Assembly: GCA_018970145.1 (NCBI GenBank)
Contig: JAGWWY010000001.1
Coordinates: forward strand, 62,001-126,000
DNA: 64,000 nucleotides
Origin: Gammaproteobacteria bacterium
Lineage (GTDB): Bacteria; Pseudomonadota; Gammaproteobacteria; Steroidobacterales; Steroidobacteraceae
Reading direction: 5' to 3'
In this document: piece after piece, positions 10,091 through 17,795 of the stretch
How the letters are laid out: each line of letters begins with the position of its first letter
How positions within the stretch are numbered: position 1 is the first letter of the stretch
Notes under the pieces: generated by a model
What the model saw: the letters and a program-made list of their open reading frames with translations, nothing else
Databases searched by the model: none
What the model was told of the DNA's origin: nothing
Position numbers and translations under genes: made by a program

Positions 10091-11248
10091 ATGATCGACC
10101 CGTTTGTGCCGCGAGAGATTCGACGTTTGGTGCGCGAGTTCGGCTCGCCGCTGCTGATCATCGATTGCGAGCGGATCCGGCAGCAGTACCGCGGCCTGCA
10201 GCGTGCGCTGCCCGGAGTCGATCTGCACTACGCGCTGAAACCTTTGCCCCATCCGGCGGTTGTGAAAACCGTGCTTGCCGAGGGTGGATTTTTAGATTTG
10301 GCGACGACTGGCGAAGTGGAGCTCGTCGCCAAGCTCGGTGCCGATCCGAACCTCTGCATCCACACGCATCCGATCAAGCGCGACATCGATATCCGCTCGG
10401 CGTTGATGCGCGGCGTCAAAGTATTCATCGCCGACAATCCAGACGAGTTGCGCAAGTTCGTCCCTTATGCCGATGAGGTCGAAGTGTTGCTGCGGGTGTC
10501 GTTCCGCAGTCCGGGAGCCGTGTGCGATCTCTCGCGCAAGTTTGGTTGCGATCCCGAGAATCTGTTGGCGCTTGCTCGCAAGGCTCACGATTTGGGTCTC
10601 GTCGTGCGCGGTTTGTCTTTCCATGTGGGCTCGCAAGCCGCCGATCCGTCGAAACACGTCGAAGCGATCGACGCCTGCGCTCGGCTGCTCGCGACCGCGC
10701 GTCGGGAGAGGCTCGGTCCATGCGACACGCTCGATATCGGCGGGGGCTTTCCGATCGACTATTCACAGCGCGCGCCGGTCATCCACGAGTTCTGTGCACC
10801 GATCCGCGCTGCGTTGTCGAAGTTACCCAAGCGAGTACGCATCATCGCGGAGCCCGGGCGCTATATCGCCGGTCCCGCGGCGATCGGGGTCGCGTCGGTA
10901 ATGGGCCGTGCCGAACGCGAGGGGCTTTGGTGGTATTACCTCGACGATGGTCTCTATGGGTCCTACAGTGGGCAACTGTTCGACCATGCGCGCTATCCGA
11001 TCGAGACCCTCAAGCGCGGCAAGCGTCACCCTTCGGTCTTGGCCGGCCCGACCTGTGACAGCATCGATGTGATCTCCGAGAACATCCTGTTGCCCGAACT
11101 CGAGCCCGGCGATCTGATCGTCGGTCGTGCGATGGGCGCCTACACCTGGGCGAGTGCGTCGGAGTTCAACTTCTTTCCGAAGGCCACGGTGGTGTCGGTG
11201 AACTCGAATCGTCACGATCGCGGCAGCGTGCTCACGATCGAGCGCTAG
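10091..11248 (+). CDS. Type III PLP-dependent decarboxylase (ornithine decarboxylase-like)
   Basis: Alanine-racemase-fold decarboxylase of 385 residues. DLHYALKPLPHP carries the PLP lysine at about residue 50. The glycine-rich phosphate loop is seen as DIGGGFPIDY, and GPTCDSID contains the active-site cysteine donated across the dimer. These features fit eukaryotic-type ornithine (or lysine/ornithine) decarboxylases that make putrescine or cadaverine; diaminopimelate decarboxylase is less likely because the protein is short and murE-type pathway genes are absent nearby. An ATG at 10040 is also in frame but overlaps tsaC; the one at 10091 matches the family start better. It abuts the next gene with no gap. 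Confidence 0.85.
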   Translation: MIDPFVPREIRRLVREFGSPLLIIDCERIRQQYRGLQRALPGVDLHYALKPLPHPAVVKTVLAEGGFLDLATTGEVELVAKLGADPNLCIHTHPIKRDIDIRSALMRGVKVFIADNPDELRKFVPYADEVEVLLRVSFRSPGAVCDLSRKFGCDPENLLALARKAHDLGLVVRGLSFHVGSQAADPSKHVEAIDACARLLATARRERLGPCDTLDIGGGFPIDYSQRAPVIHEFCAPIRAALSKLPKRVRIIAEPGRYIAGPAAIGVASVMGRAEREGLWWYYLDDGLYGSYSGQLFDHARYPIETLKRGKRHPSVLAGPTCDSIDVISENILLPELEPGDLIVGRAMGAYTWASASEFNFFPKATVVSVNSNRHDRGSVLTIER

Positions 11249-11959
11249 ATGCGGCTGCACTCGAGCGACTTCGTGGCGGGTGCCGCCTCGGCGCAAGGGG
11301 TTGCGATCGTCATCGATGTCTTTCGTGCCTGTTCGTTGATTGCCCATGCGCTTGCCGCAGGCGCCGAGCGCGTCATCCCGGTGGCCGAGATTGAGCTCGC
11401 TCGGGCGATGAAGGCGGCAGACCCGAGGGCTTTGCTCATTGGCGAACGGCATGCGCGCAAAGTTCCCGGTTTCGATTGCGGTAATTCGCCGACCGAAGTT
11501 TTGCGTGAAAACTTGCGCGCTCGAACGCTCATTCACACGACCCATGCAGGTACTCAAGGTTTGACCGCCGCGTTCGCCGTGGCCGATCGGGTATTCACCG
11601 GTGCGCTCGTCAATCTATCGGCGACGATCGCGGCGGTGCGTGCTTTGCAGCCTGACGAGGTGACCATCGTCGCGATGGGCCACGAGGCGCGCGAGCGATG
11701 CGTTGAAGATGATCTCTGTCGCGAGGCCTTGCTAATCGGTCTGCGGGGTGAGCGGTTCGATACGAGTGATTGGGTGGCGCGTCTGCGCGCGGCGCCCGCC
11801 GCGCAGAAATTCTTTGATCCGGCGGCTGACTGGGCACCGCTTGAGGATTTTGCCTACTGCACGGCGATCGATGCGGTACCGTTCGCCGTGGCGATGGTGC
11901 CTAGCGAGTACGGGCAGGGCCAAAAGGAGCAGGGTGAGTTGCGCGCATGGTCGATATAG
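11249..11959 (+). CDS. ComB-like 2-phosphosulfolactate phosphatase family protein
   Basis: The 236-residue product matches the ComB family: AIVIDVFRACS near the N-terminus, then LIGERHARKVPGFDCGNSPTE with the conserved GER and GNSPxE blocks, and IHTTHAGTQGL. In methanogens ComB removes phosphate from 2-phosphosulfolactate in coenzyme M synthesis. Outside archaea, relatives occur widely without a known coenzyme M pathway, so the real substrate is uncertain. It starts immediately after the decarboxylase stop and overlaps the following HAD gene by 13 bases, so the three are almost certainly translated from one message. Confidence 0.85.
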   Translation: MRLHSSDFVAGAASAQGVAIVIDVFRACSLIAHALAAGAERVIPVAEIELARAMKAADPRALLIGERHARKVPGFDCGNSPTEVLRENLRARTLIHTTHAGTQGLTAAFAVADRVFTGALVNLSATIAAVRALQPDEVTIVAMGHEARERCVEDDLCREALLIGLRGERFDTSDWVARLRAAPAAQKFFDPAADWAPLEDFAYCTAIDAVPFAVAMVPSEYGQGQKEQGELRAWSI

Positions 11960-12543
11960 TTTTCGACATCGGTCGAGTTTTGGTCGCACTGCAGCCTGAG
12001 CGTTTACTCGGTTTGTTGCGCGAGCACGGCGCGTCGGTTCAAACCTTGGACGATATCACCGGGCGCATCGACCTCACCGCGCATGAAACCGGTCGATTAC
12101 GCGGATCGCAACTTCTGCAGCAAGTGGCGGCGCTGGCACCACGGTCGATTGCGGCACCCGCACTTGAGGCCGCCTGGGTCGATATGCTGCGACCGGACCC
12201 CTCAATGTTGCAACTCGCCGATCGGTTGCGCACGCGTCACCGAATTTTTCTACTCACCAATGTCGGCGATCTGCACTGGGCTCATCTTGAGCACGTCGTG
12301 GGTTTACATCGCTACGCCCTCGATGTGCTGCGTTCGGACTTGGCCGGCGTCATGAAGCCCGATCCGAGGATCTACCTCGAGGCTGAGCGGCGGTTTGGTT
12401 TGTCACCGGCGAAAACGGTTTTTATCGACGATCGCCCCGAGAACGTGGACGCCGCTTGTGCGCGTGGCTGGCAGGCGTTCGTCCATCGCGACCCCGCGAT
12501 GACCACCGGTACACTGCGCGCTTTGGGGCTCGATCCGGAGTGA
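11947..12543 (+). CDS. HAD-family hydrolase (YihX-like)
   Basis: Haloacid-dehalogenase-fold phosphatase of 198 residues. Motif I is VFDIGRVLV with the nucleophile Asp7 followed by Gly instead of the second Asp, as in YihX-type sugar phosphatases. Motif II is LLTNVGD, motif III the lysine in MKPDPRIY, and motif IV FIDDRPENV. The cap is helical and inserted after motif I. The natural substrate is unknown; relatives act on glucose-1-phosphate and other small phosphomonoesters. Its start lies inside the ComB-like gene, indicating coupled translation. Confidence 0.85.
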   Translation: MVDIVFDIGRVLVALQPERLLGLLREHGASVQTLDDITGRIDLTAHETGRLRGSQLLQQVAALAPRSIAAPALEAAWVDMLRPDPSMLQLADRLRTRHRIFLLTNVGDLHWAHLEHVVGLHRYALDVLRSDLAGVMKPDPRIYLEAERRFGLSPAKTVFIDDRPENVDAACARGWQAFVHRDPAMTTGTLRALGLDPE

Positions 12544-12549
12544 CATGAC

Positions 12550-13020
12550 ATGAGCACGGCCATCCATCGTCGTGTCGAAGCACTGCGCGAGGGGCGCGAT
12601 CCGACGCTGATCGCGCGTCTGCCCTCGGGTTGGGCTGTTTTTGGGGAACGTCAGTTCCTGCGCGGTTATTCCCTGCTGTTGCCCGATCCCGTTGTGCCCC
12701 ATCTGAACGAGTTCGGTACGCTCGGCAGGGCGCAGTTCCTTGCGGATATGGCGACGCTCGGCGATGCGTTGCTCGCCGAGACGGGCGCGCTGCGGATCAA
12801 CTACGCGATGTTCGGCAATCTGGAGCCCGCACTGCATGTGCATCTCGTGCCGCGTTACGCCCATGAGAAGGCGCCGCTGGATGTCGCGCATCCATGGGCG
12901 TACGACTGGGCCGCCGCACCCGCATTCGATCCGGTCGCGTTCGAGCCGCTCAGGGCGGCGCTATGCCAAAGGCTCAGTCCGTTTTTGCGTAATGCAGGGG
13001 CAGGGCCGTCGTCGACTTGA
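12550..13020 (+). CDS. HIT-domain protein with altered HIT motif
   Basis: The 156-residue protein has an HIT-like fold: GWAVFGERQFLRGYSLLLP near the N-terminus and the His motif region ALHVHLVPRY at residues 94-103. Aligned on the following PR, the HxHxH motif reads Ala94-Leu-His96-Val-His98, so the first His is replaced while the central nucleophile His96 and the third His remain. HIT proteins hydrolyse or transfer nucleotidyl groups. The gene follows the HAD gene by six bases. Its last 47 bases overlap the 3' end of the convergent Lrp-type gene. Confidence 0.8.
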   Translation: MSTAIHRRVEALREGRDPTLIARLPSGWAVFGERQFLRGYSLLLPDPVVPHLNEFGTLGRAQFLADMATLGDALLAETGALRINYAMFGNLEPALHVHLVPRYAHEKAPLDVAHPWAYDWAAAPAFDPVAFEPLRAALCQRLSPFLRNAGAGPSST

Positions 13021-13441
13021 TGGTCTCGAGCGAGAAGCTCGCGCTGACGTCGAGCATCTCGAGTGCACTGATGAGTTTCTTGTAGACGACATCGTAGCCG
13101 TCGATGTCCGGCACGACGACTCGCAGCAGATAGTCCACATCGCCACTCATGCGATGCAACTCGGTGACTTCGGGCAGATCACGGATCACCTTCGCGAACT
13201 TATCGAACCAGCCGGCGCTATGACTTGGCGCCTTGATGGTGACGAAGACCGTCGTTCCGACATTCAGCGCCCGGGCATCGAGCAGCGCGACGGTACGTTT
13301 GATGATGCCGCGCTCGCGCAGACGTTGGATTCGACGCCAACAGGGTGCCTTCGAGAGCCCGATTCGCTCCGCGATATCGGCTGCGGTCAGATCGGCATCC
13401 TTTTGTAGTAAGTCTAAAATTCGCTTATCAAGTTTATCCAT
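12974..13441 (-). CDS. Lrp/AsnC family transcriptional regulator
   Basis: The 155-residue product has the N-terminal winged helix-turn-helix (MDKLDKRILDLLQKDADLT; LSKAPCWRRIQRLRERGII) and the C-terminal RAM ligand-binding domain (VTELHRMSGDVDYLLRVV), the standard two-domain Lrp layout and length. Such proteins sense amino acids and form octamers. Its targets are not known from the sequence; possible ones are the divergent DUF6356 gene or itself, because the region upstream of its ATG is unusually AT-rich. Its 3' end overlaps the HIT gene coding sequence on the other strand. Confidence 0.92.
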   Translation of the reverse strand: MDKLDKRILDLLQKDADLTAADIAERIGLSKAPCWRRIQRLRERGIIKRTVALLDARALNVGTTVFVTIKAPSHSAGWFDKFAKVIRDLPEVTELHRMSGDVDYLLRVVVPDIDGYDVVYKKLISALEMLDVSASFSLETIKSTTALPLHYAKTD

Positions 13442-13552
13442 GAGACGAATTTACATAAAAAATAATTTTAAAGAAACAAAATTGCTCTCAAGAGCCAAGG
13501 CGATTCAATCTTTGCAATCCTATCTCGCAGCCGGCCGATTATCTTGAAGCGC
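13442..13552. promoter_or_regulatory. AT-rich divergent control region between the Lrp-type gene and the DUF6356 gene
   Basis: The 40 bases next to the regulator ATG are strikingly AT-rich (TTACATAAAAAATAATTTTAA) in an otherwise GC-rich window. A small inverted repeat GCTCT-CA-AGAGC lies at 13484-13495. AT-rich tracts and short dyads are typical of Lrp-family operators, so autoregulation is plausible. I cannot assign exact promoters. Confidence 0.4.
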
Positions 13553-13786
13553 ATGTGGTCCCGCCTCTTCACCGCCCACCCCGCCAGTATCGGTGAAAGC
13601 TACTTCGGTCACCTGGTGCAGGCTACGTCCTTCGGTTGCCGTATGTTGTTGGCGGGTATCGCCTGCATCCTGCACGGACTCTTCCCATTTTTGTTCGTCA
13701 CGACCGGCTCTGACGTCATGAAGGAGTTGCATGGGCAGATGAGCGCGCGGCGCGAGCGTGCCCTGAAGGGTTTGCCGATCCGGTAA
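13553..13786 (+). CDS. DUF6356 family small membrane protein
   Basis: The 77-residue product reads FTAHPASIGESYFGH, then a hydrophobic stretch LLAGIACILHGLFPFLFV and TGSDVMKELH, the layout characteristic of DUF6356. It has one or two membrane segments. The function of the family is unknown. The ATG at 13553 gives the expected family start; a TTG nine bases earlier is possible. It is divergent from the Lrp-type gene and is followed after 34 bases by rlmI. Confidence 0.8.
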   Translation: MWSRLFTAHPASIGESYFGHLVQATSFGCRMLLAGIACILHGLFPFLFVTTGSDVMKELHGQMSARRERALKGLPIR

Positions 13787-13820
13787 CATCGGCGCGATTG
13801 CGGATCGCGCGGAGTATCCC

Positions 13821-15041
13821 TTGAGTTCCAGACCCCTATTGCGCCTGCGCCGTGGCGAGGAACGCCGACTGCGCGCCGGGCATCTCTGGATCTTCAGCAA
13901 CGAGATCGATACGAGCCAAACGCCGCTGACGAGCTTCGAGTCGGGACAGTTAGTGACCGTGCAGGATCAACGCGGCCAGGCGCTCGGCACGGCCTATGTC
14001 AATCCATCCACGCTGATCGCAGCGCGTTTGCTTTCCCGTCACGACGAGGCGATCGACGTTGCTTGGTTTGCCGCAAAGTTGCGCCGTGCGTTGAGTTGGC
14101 GTGAGCGCCTGTTTCGTTCACCGCATTATCGCTGGGTCTACGGTGAGTCGGACGGATTGCCCGGGCTCGTACTGGATCGTTTCGACGATGTCGTGGTGGG
14201 CCAGCTAACGACGGCCGGCATGTGTCTTCAGCAGCAGATCATCGAAGAGGCTGTACGCCGCGTGCTGAAGCCGCGCGTGCTGTTCTGGAAGAACGACGGT
14301 GGCGCGCGAGCACTCGAGGGTTTGCCCGAAGAAGTGCGAACCGCTTGGGGTGAACCGCCGGAGCGGGTCGAGGTGGTCGAATCGGCTGCCGATGGCGGTC
14401 AGGTCGTTTTCGAGACGGAACTTGCGGGCGGTCAGAAAACCGGTTGGTTTTACGATCAAGCATTCAATCGCAGTCAGCTGGCTCGTTTCATGAGGTCGGG
14501 CGCGCGAGTTCTCGATGTCTGCTGCTATGCGGGCGGGTGGGCCGCGACCGCCGCTTCGTTAGGGGCGAGTCGGATCGACTGTGTGGATGCGTCGGCAGTG
14601 GCGCTCGAGCGCGCTCAAGCGAATGTGGCAAGGCAAGCGTGCACGGCTGAGACCGCCGAATTCTTCGCCCATCGAGGCGATGCATTCGAGGTGCTCTCAC
14701 AGCTCGCCGAGGCGGGCGAGCGTTATGACGTTGTGGTCGTCGATCCACCGGCGTTCATCAAACGGCGCAAAGACATCCCTCAAGGCGAGGCCGCTTACCG
14801 AAAGTTGAACCAACTCGCGCTGCGCGTGCTCACCGACGAGGGTCTGCTGATCAGCTGTTCGTGTTCTTACCACCTGGCGATCGACTCGTTGCAAACGGCG
14901 ATTCAGTCCGCGGCGAGGCATGTGGATCGCTCAGTCCAACTTGTCTATCAGGGCATGCAATCGCCCGATCATCCGGTGCATCCGGCGATTCCGGAAACAC
15001 GCTACCTCAAGGCTTTCTTCTGCCGTGTGACCCGCAGCTGA
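13821..15041 (+). CDS. rlmI: RlmI, 23S rRNA m5C1962 methyltransferase
   Basis: SAM-dependent methyltransferase of 406 residues expected to methylate C1962 of 23S rRNA. An N-terminal PUA domain (GEERRLRAGHLWIFSNEI) is followed by a central EEHAD-like region and a Rossmann methyltransferase domain with VLDVCCYAGGWA (SAM-binding motif I), VDPPAFIKRRK (motif IV) and SCSCSYHL. The start is a TTG at 13821 preceded by GGAGT; no ATG or GTG matches the family N-terminus. The PUA plus methyltransferase architecture and the FNRSQL and SCSC motifs fit RlmI rather than RlmK/L. Confidence 0.88.
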   Translation: MSSRPLLRLRRGEERRLRAGHLWIFSNEIDTSQTPLTSFESGQLVTVQDQRGQALGTAYVNPSTLIAARLLSRHDEAIDVAWFAAKLRRALSWRERLFRSPHYRWVYGESDGLPGLVLDRFDDVVVGQLTTAGMCLQQQIIEEAVRRVLKPRVLFWKNDGGARALEGLPEEVRTAWGEPPERVEVVESAADGGQVVFETELAGGQKTGWFYDQAFNRSQLARFMRSGARVLDVCCYAGGWAATAASLGASRIDCVDASAVALERAQANVARQACTAETAEFFAHRGDAFEVLSQLAEAGERYDVVVVDPPAFIKRRKDIPQGEAAYRKLNQLALRVLTDEGLLISCSCSYHLAIDSLQTAIQSAARHVDRSVQLVYQGMQSPDHPVHPAIPETRYLKAFFCRVTRS

Positions 15042-15056
15042 GGGTAGAATCACGGC

Positions 15057-15854
15057 ATGCTCGTCTATCCCGGCTTTGATCCTGTTGCGCTCGAGCTAGG
15101 CCCGCTCAAGGTCCGATGGTACGGCCTGACCTACCTCGTCGCTTTCGCGGTGGCGTGGTGGTTGGCGCGTCGACGCGCTGCACAGCCTGGCTCGACCTGG
15201 AAGGTCGTCGATGTCGACGACTTTTTGTTCTTCGCGATGCTCGGCGTCATCTTGGGCGGTCGAATCGGTTACACCCTGTTCTACGGCATGGAGTTCTGGC
15301 GGCAAGACCCGCTGTATTTGTTGCGGGTCTGGGAAGGCGGTATGTCTTTCCACGGAGGACTCATCGGCGTGCTCGTCGCGCTCGCCTTGTTTGCAAAACG
15401 GCGCGGTCGGCGCGTTGCAGACGTATTCGATTTTGCGGCCGCGCTACCGGGTATCGGCATCTTTGCCGTGCGCGTTGGCAATTTCATCAACGGCGAGCTC
15501 TGGGGTCGACCGGGCGATGTGCCCTGGGCCATGCTGGTCGATGGCGTGGCTCGCCACCCGACTCAGCTTTACGAGGCCCTGCTCGAAGGGGCGTTGCTAG
15601 CGGCGGTACTGTGGTGGTTCACCTCGAAGCCGCGTCCGCAGTGGGCACCCTCGGCGCTCTTCCTGATCCTGTACGCGTCTGGACGTTTGATCGTCGAGTT
15701 CTGGCGTCTGCCGGATGCCCATATCGGGTATCTCGCCGGCGGTTGGCTGACGATGGGTCACGTGCTCACACTGCCGATGTTACTCGCCGGTGTGGTTTTG
15801 CTGTTGTTGGCATATCGGCGCGATCTGCCTTCGGGTAACAGGATCACGGCGTAA
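15057..15854 (+). CDS. lgt: Lgt, phosphatidylglycerol-prolipoprotein diacylglyceryl transferase
   Basis: Integral inner-membrane enzyme that attaches diacylglycerol to the lipobox cysteine of prolipoproteins, the first step of lipoprotein maturation. The 265-residue protein has about seven hydrophobic segments and the essential motifs [20 protein letters not shown] (catalytic-site His99) and [12 protein letters not shown]. Length matches the family. It starts 15 bases after rlmI and is followed after four bases by thyA, a pairing also found in E. coli. Confidence 0.96.
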   Translation: MLVYPGFDPVALELGPLKVRWYGLTYLVAFAVAWWLARRRAAQPGSTWKVVDVDDFLFFAMLGVILGGRIGYTLFYGMEFWRQDPLYLLRVWEGGMSFHGGLIGVLVALALFAKRRGRRVADVFDFAAALPGIGIFAVRVGNFINGELWGRPGDVPWAMLVDGVARHPTQLYEALLEGALLAAVLWWFTSKPRPQWAPSALFLILYASGRLIVEFWRLPDAHIGYLAGGWLTMGHVLTLPMLLAGVVLLLLAYRRDLPSGNRITA

Positions 15855-15858
15855 GCCC

Positions 15859-16653
15859 ATGCAGCAATATCTGGATCTCATGCGTCACGTGCGCGCGCAC
15901 GGCGCGCGCAAGACCGATCGGACCGGGACCGGTACGGTCTCGGTGTTCGGTTATCAGATGCGCTTCGATCTCAGTGCCGGTTTTCCGCTGGTTACCACCA
16001 AGAAGATCCATTTGAAGTCCATCGTGCATGAGCTGTTGTGGTTCCTCAAAGGGGAAACCAATACGCGTTACCTGCGCGAGCATGGCGTGACGATCTGGGA
16101 TGAGTGGGCCGACGAGCGGGGTGAACTCGGACCCGTCTACGGGAAGCAGTGGCGTTCATGGCCGACGCCGAGCGGCGGCTCGATCGATCAGATCAGCGAG
16201 GTGCTACGGCAGCTGCGTGAGCAACCCGATTCGCGCCGAATCATCGTCAGCGCCTGGAACGTCGGCGCATTGGCGGATATGGCATTGATGCCGTGCCATG
16301 CGTTCTTCCAGTTTTATGTGGCCGACGGACGTTTGTCTTGCCAGCTGTATCAGCGCAGTGCCGATATCTTTCTCGGCGTGCCGTTCAACATCGCCTCGTA
16401 TGCCTTGCTGACGCACATGGTGGCACAGCAAGTTGATATGCAGGTTGGCGACTTCGTCTGGACGGGCGGCGATTGTCACCTCTATTCAAATCATCTCGAG
16501 CAAGCAGACCTGCAATTGTCGCGCGCGCCGCTGCCGCTGCCAGAGCTCGTCATCGGCCGCCGGCCGCCGACGCTGTTCGATTACGTATTCGACGATTTCG
16601 AGTTTCGAAATTACCAATTTCACCCGGCGATCAAGGCGCCGGTGGCCGTTTGA
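15859..16653 (+). CDS. thyA: ThyA, thymidylate synthase
   Basis: Converts dUMP to dTMP using methylene-tetrahydrofolate and releases dihydrofolate. The 264-residue product is the same length as E. coli ThyA, and the active-site cysteine is at position 146 in [12 protein letters not shown]. Also visible are [19 protein letters not shown] and the dUMP-binding [18 protein letters not shown]. An in-frame start further upstream lies inside lgt and was not chosen. It forms a folate-cycle pair with folA, from which it is separated by the SET-domain gene. Confidence 0.97.
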   Translation: MQQYLDLMRHVRAHGARKTDRTGTGTVSVFGYQMRFDLSAGFPLVTTKKIHLKSIVHELLWFLKGETNTRYLREHGVTIWDEWADERGELGPVYGKQWRSWPTPSGGSIDQISEVLRQLREQPDSRRIIVSAWNVGALADMALMPCHAFFQFYVADGRLSCQLYQRSADIFLGVPFNIASYALLTHMVAQQVDMQVGDFVWTGGDCHLYSNHLEQADLQLSRAPLPLPELVIGRRPPTLFDYVFDDFEFRNYQFHPAIKAPVAV

Positions 16654-16683
16654 TATTCAATTCATTGTTCCGGGAGATACTGC

Positions 16684-17274
16684 GTGGCGATACCCCTGAT
16701 GCGAACCAGTCCATGGATTCAGGTCCGCAATTCCAAGATTCACGGCAAGGGCATCTTCGCCGCCAAGCGGATTCCGAAGGGCACCCGCATCATCGAGTAC
16801 ATCGGGGAGCGCATCTCACACCAGGAAGCCGACGCGCGCTACGCCGATCACGACCCGAACGATAACCACACTTTCCTGTTCATCGTCGATCGAAAGACGG
16901 TGATTGATGGCGGTCGCAAGGGTAACGCAGCGCGGTACATCAACCATTCCTGCGACGGTAACTGCGAGTCGGCGATCGCCGAGCGTCGCGTGTTCATCGA
17001 TGCGGTGCGCGATATCCCCAAGGGCGAGGAGCTCGGCTACGACTACGAGATCGGTCGCGACAAGAACGATCCGCCGAATGTCGATGAGATCTATGCCTGC
17101 CGCTGCGGCTCACCCAAGTGCCGCGGCACGATGCTGTGGCCTGCCAAGCGACCCGCCCAAAAGAAAAAAGCCAAGGCGAAAAAAGCCAAGGCGAAAAAAT
17201 CCCAGACCAAGACGAAGAAGGCTAAGCAGAAGGTCGCTGCAAAAAGCACCAAACGCGTCGCTAGACGACGTTGA
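16684..17274 (+). CDS. SET-domain protein-lysine methyltransferase with lysine-rich tail
   Basis: The 196-residue product has a SET domain (about residues 12-123): KGIFAAKRIPKGT, RYINHSC (84-90, the SAM and pseudoknot motif) and GYDY (118-121). A post-SET cysteine cluster CRCGSPKC (139-146) follows, expected to bind zinc with a pseudoknot cysteine. Residues 155-196 form a highly basic tail with 17 Lys and 5 Arg in 42 positions, resembling histone H1 tails and suggesting DNA or RNA binding or a self-methylation substrate. The start is GTG at 16684 behind GGGAG; an ATG five codons later has poorer spacing. The target protein is unknown. Confidence 0.88.
   Translation: MAIPLMRTSPWIQVRNSKIHGKGIFAAKRIPKGTRIIEYIGERISHQEADARYADHDPNDNHTFLFIVDRKTVIDGGRKGNAARYINHSCDGNCESAIAERRVFIDAVRDIPKGEELGYDYEIGRDKNDPPNVDEIYACRCGSPKCRGTMLWPAKRPAQKKKAKAKKAKAKKSQTKTKKAKQKVAAKSTKRVARRR
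17164..17193 (+). repeat. Two tandem 15-bp units in the SET-protein tail
   Basis: AAAAAAGCCAAGGCG occurs twice in perfect tandem (17164-17178 and 17179-17193) and a partial third copy follows. Each unit encodes Lys-Lys-Ala-Lys-Ala in frame. The A6 tracts could allow slippage. Confidence 0.9.
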
Positions 17275-17291
17275 GTCTGGGCGCCGATCGT

Positions 17292-17795
17292 ATGGCAAGG
17301 CCACGCGTGACCTTGATCGTCGCGATGACCGATGCAGGCGTCATCGGTGTTGACGGGCAGTTGCCTTGGCGTCTGCCCGAGGATTTACGGCGTTTTAAAG
17401 CGGCGACGCTCGGCAAACCGGTGATCATGGGTCGCAAGACTTTCGAATCCATCGGGCGTCCTTTGCCGCAGCGACATAACATCGTGCTGACTCGGCAAGG
17501 CGGATTGTCCGTGCAAGATGCGGCCGTGACAGTGGTTCCGACCCTCGAGGCGGCCTTGCAAGCGGCGGGGGATGTACCGGAGGTGATGATTATCGGTGGC
17601 GCCGAAATCTATCGACTCGCGCTGCCTCAAGCACAGCGGATCTTGCGCACGCGTGTGCACGCGACCGTGCACGGCGACACCCACTTCTCGCCGCTCGATC
17701 CCAAAGTGTGGCGTGTCGCGTCATCCGAGCGCTATCCGACGGACTCCAAGCACGCATACTCGATGACTTTCGAAGATCTTGAGCGGGTGAGCTGA
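17292..17795 (+). CDS. folA: FolA, dihydrofolate reductase
   Basis: Reduces dihydrofolate to tetrahydrofolate with NADPH, recycling the product of ThyA. The 167-residue product has VTLIVAMTDAGVIG, LPWRLPEDLRRFKAAT (Met20-loop region and the folate-binding acid) and VIMGRKTFESIGRPLP, all typical of chromosomal DHFR. The ATG at 17292 gives the usual family length; a TTG at 17271 overlapping the SET gene stop is a possible alternative. Its stop overlaps the phoD start by one base. Confidence 0.95.
   Translation: MARPRVTLIVAMTDAGVIGVDGQLPWRLPEDLRRFKAATLGKPVIMGRKTFESIGRPLPQRHNIVLTRQGGLSVQDAAVTVVPTLEAALQAAGDVPEVMIIGGAEIYRLALPQAQRILRTRVHATVHGDTHFSPLDPKVWRVASSERYPTDSKHAYSMTFEDLERVS

Noticed and set aside
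11947-12543. HAD gene as a displaced kdsC
   Set aside because: Motif I is DxG rather than DxD, and a helical cap is present, so it resembles YihX-type phosphatases, not the capless KdsC.
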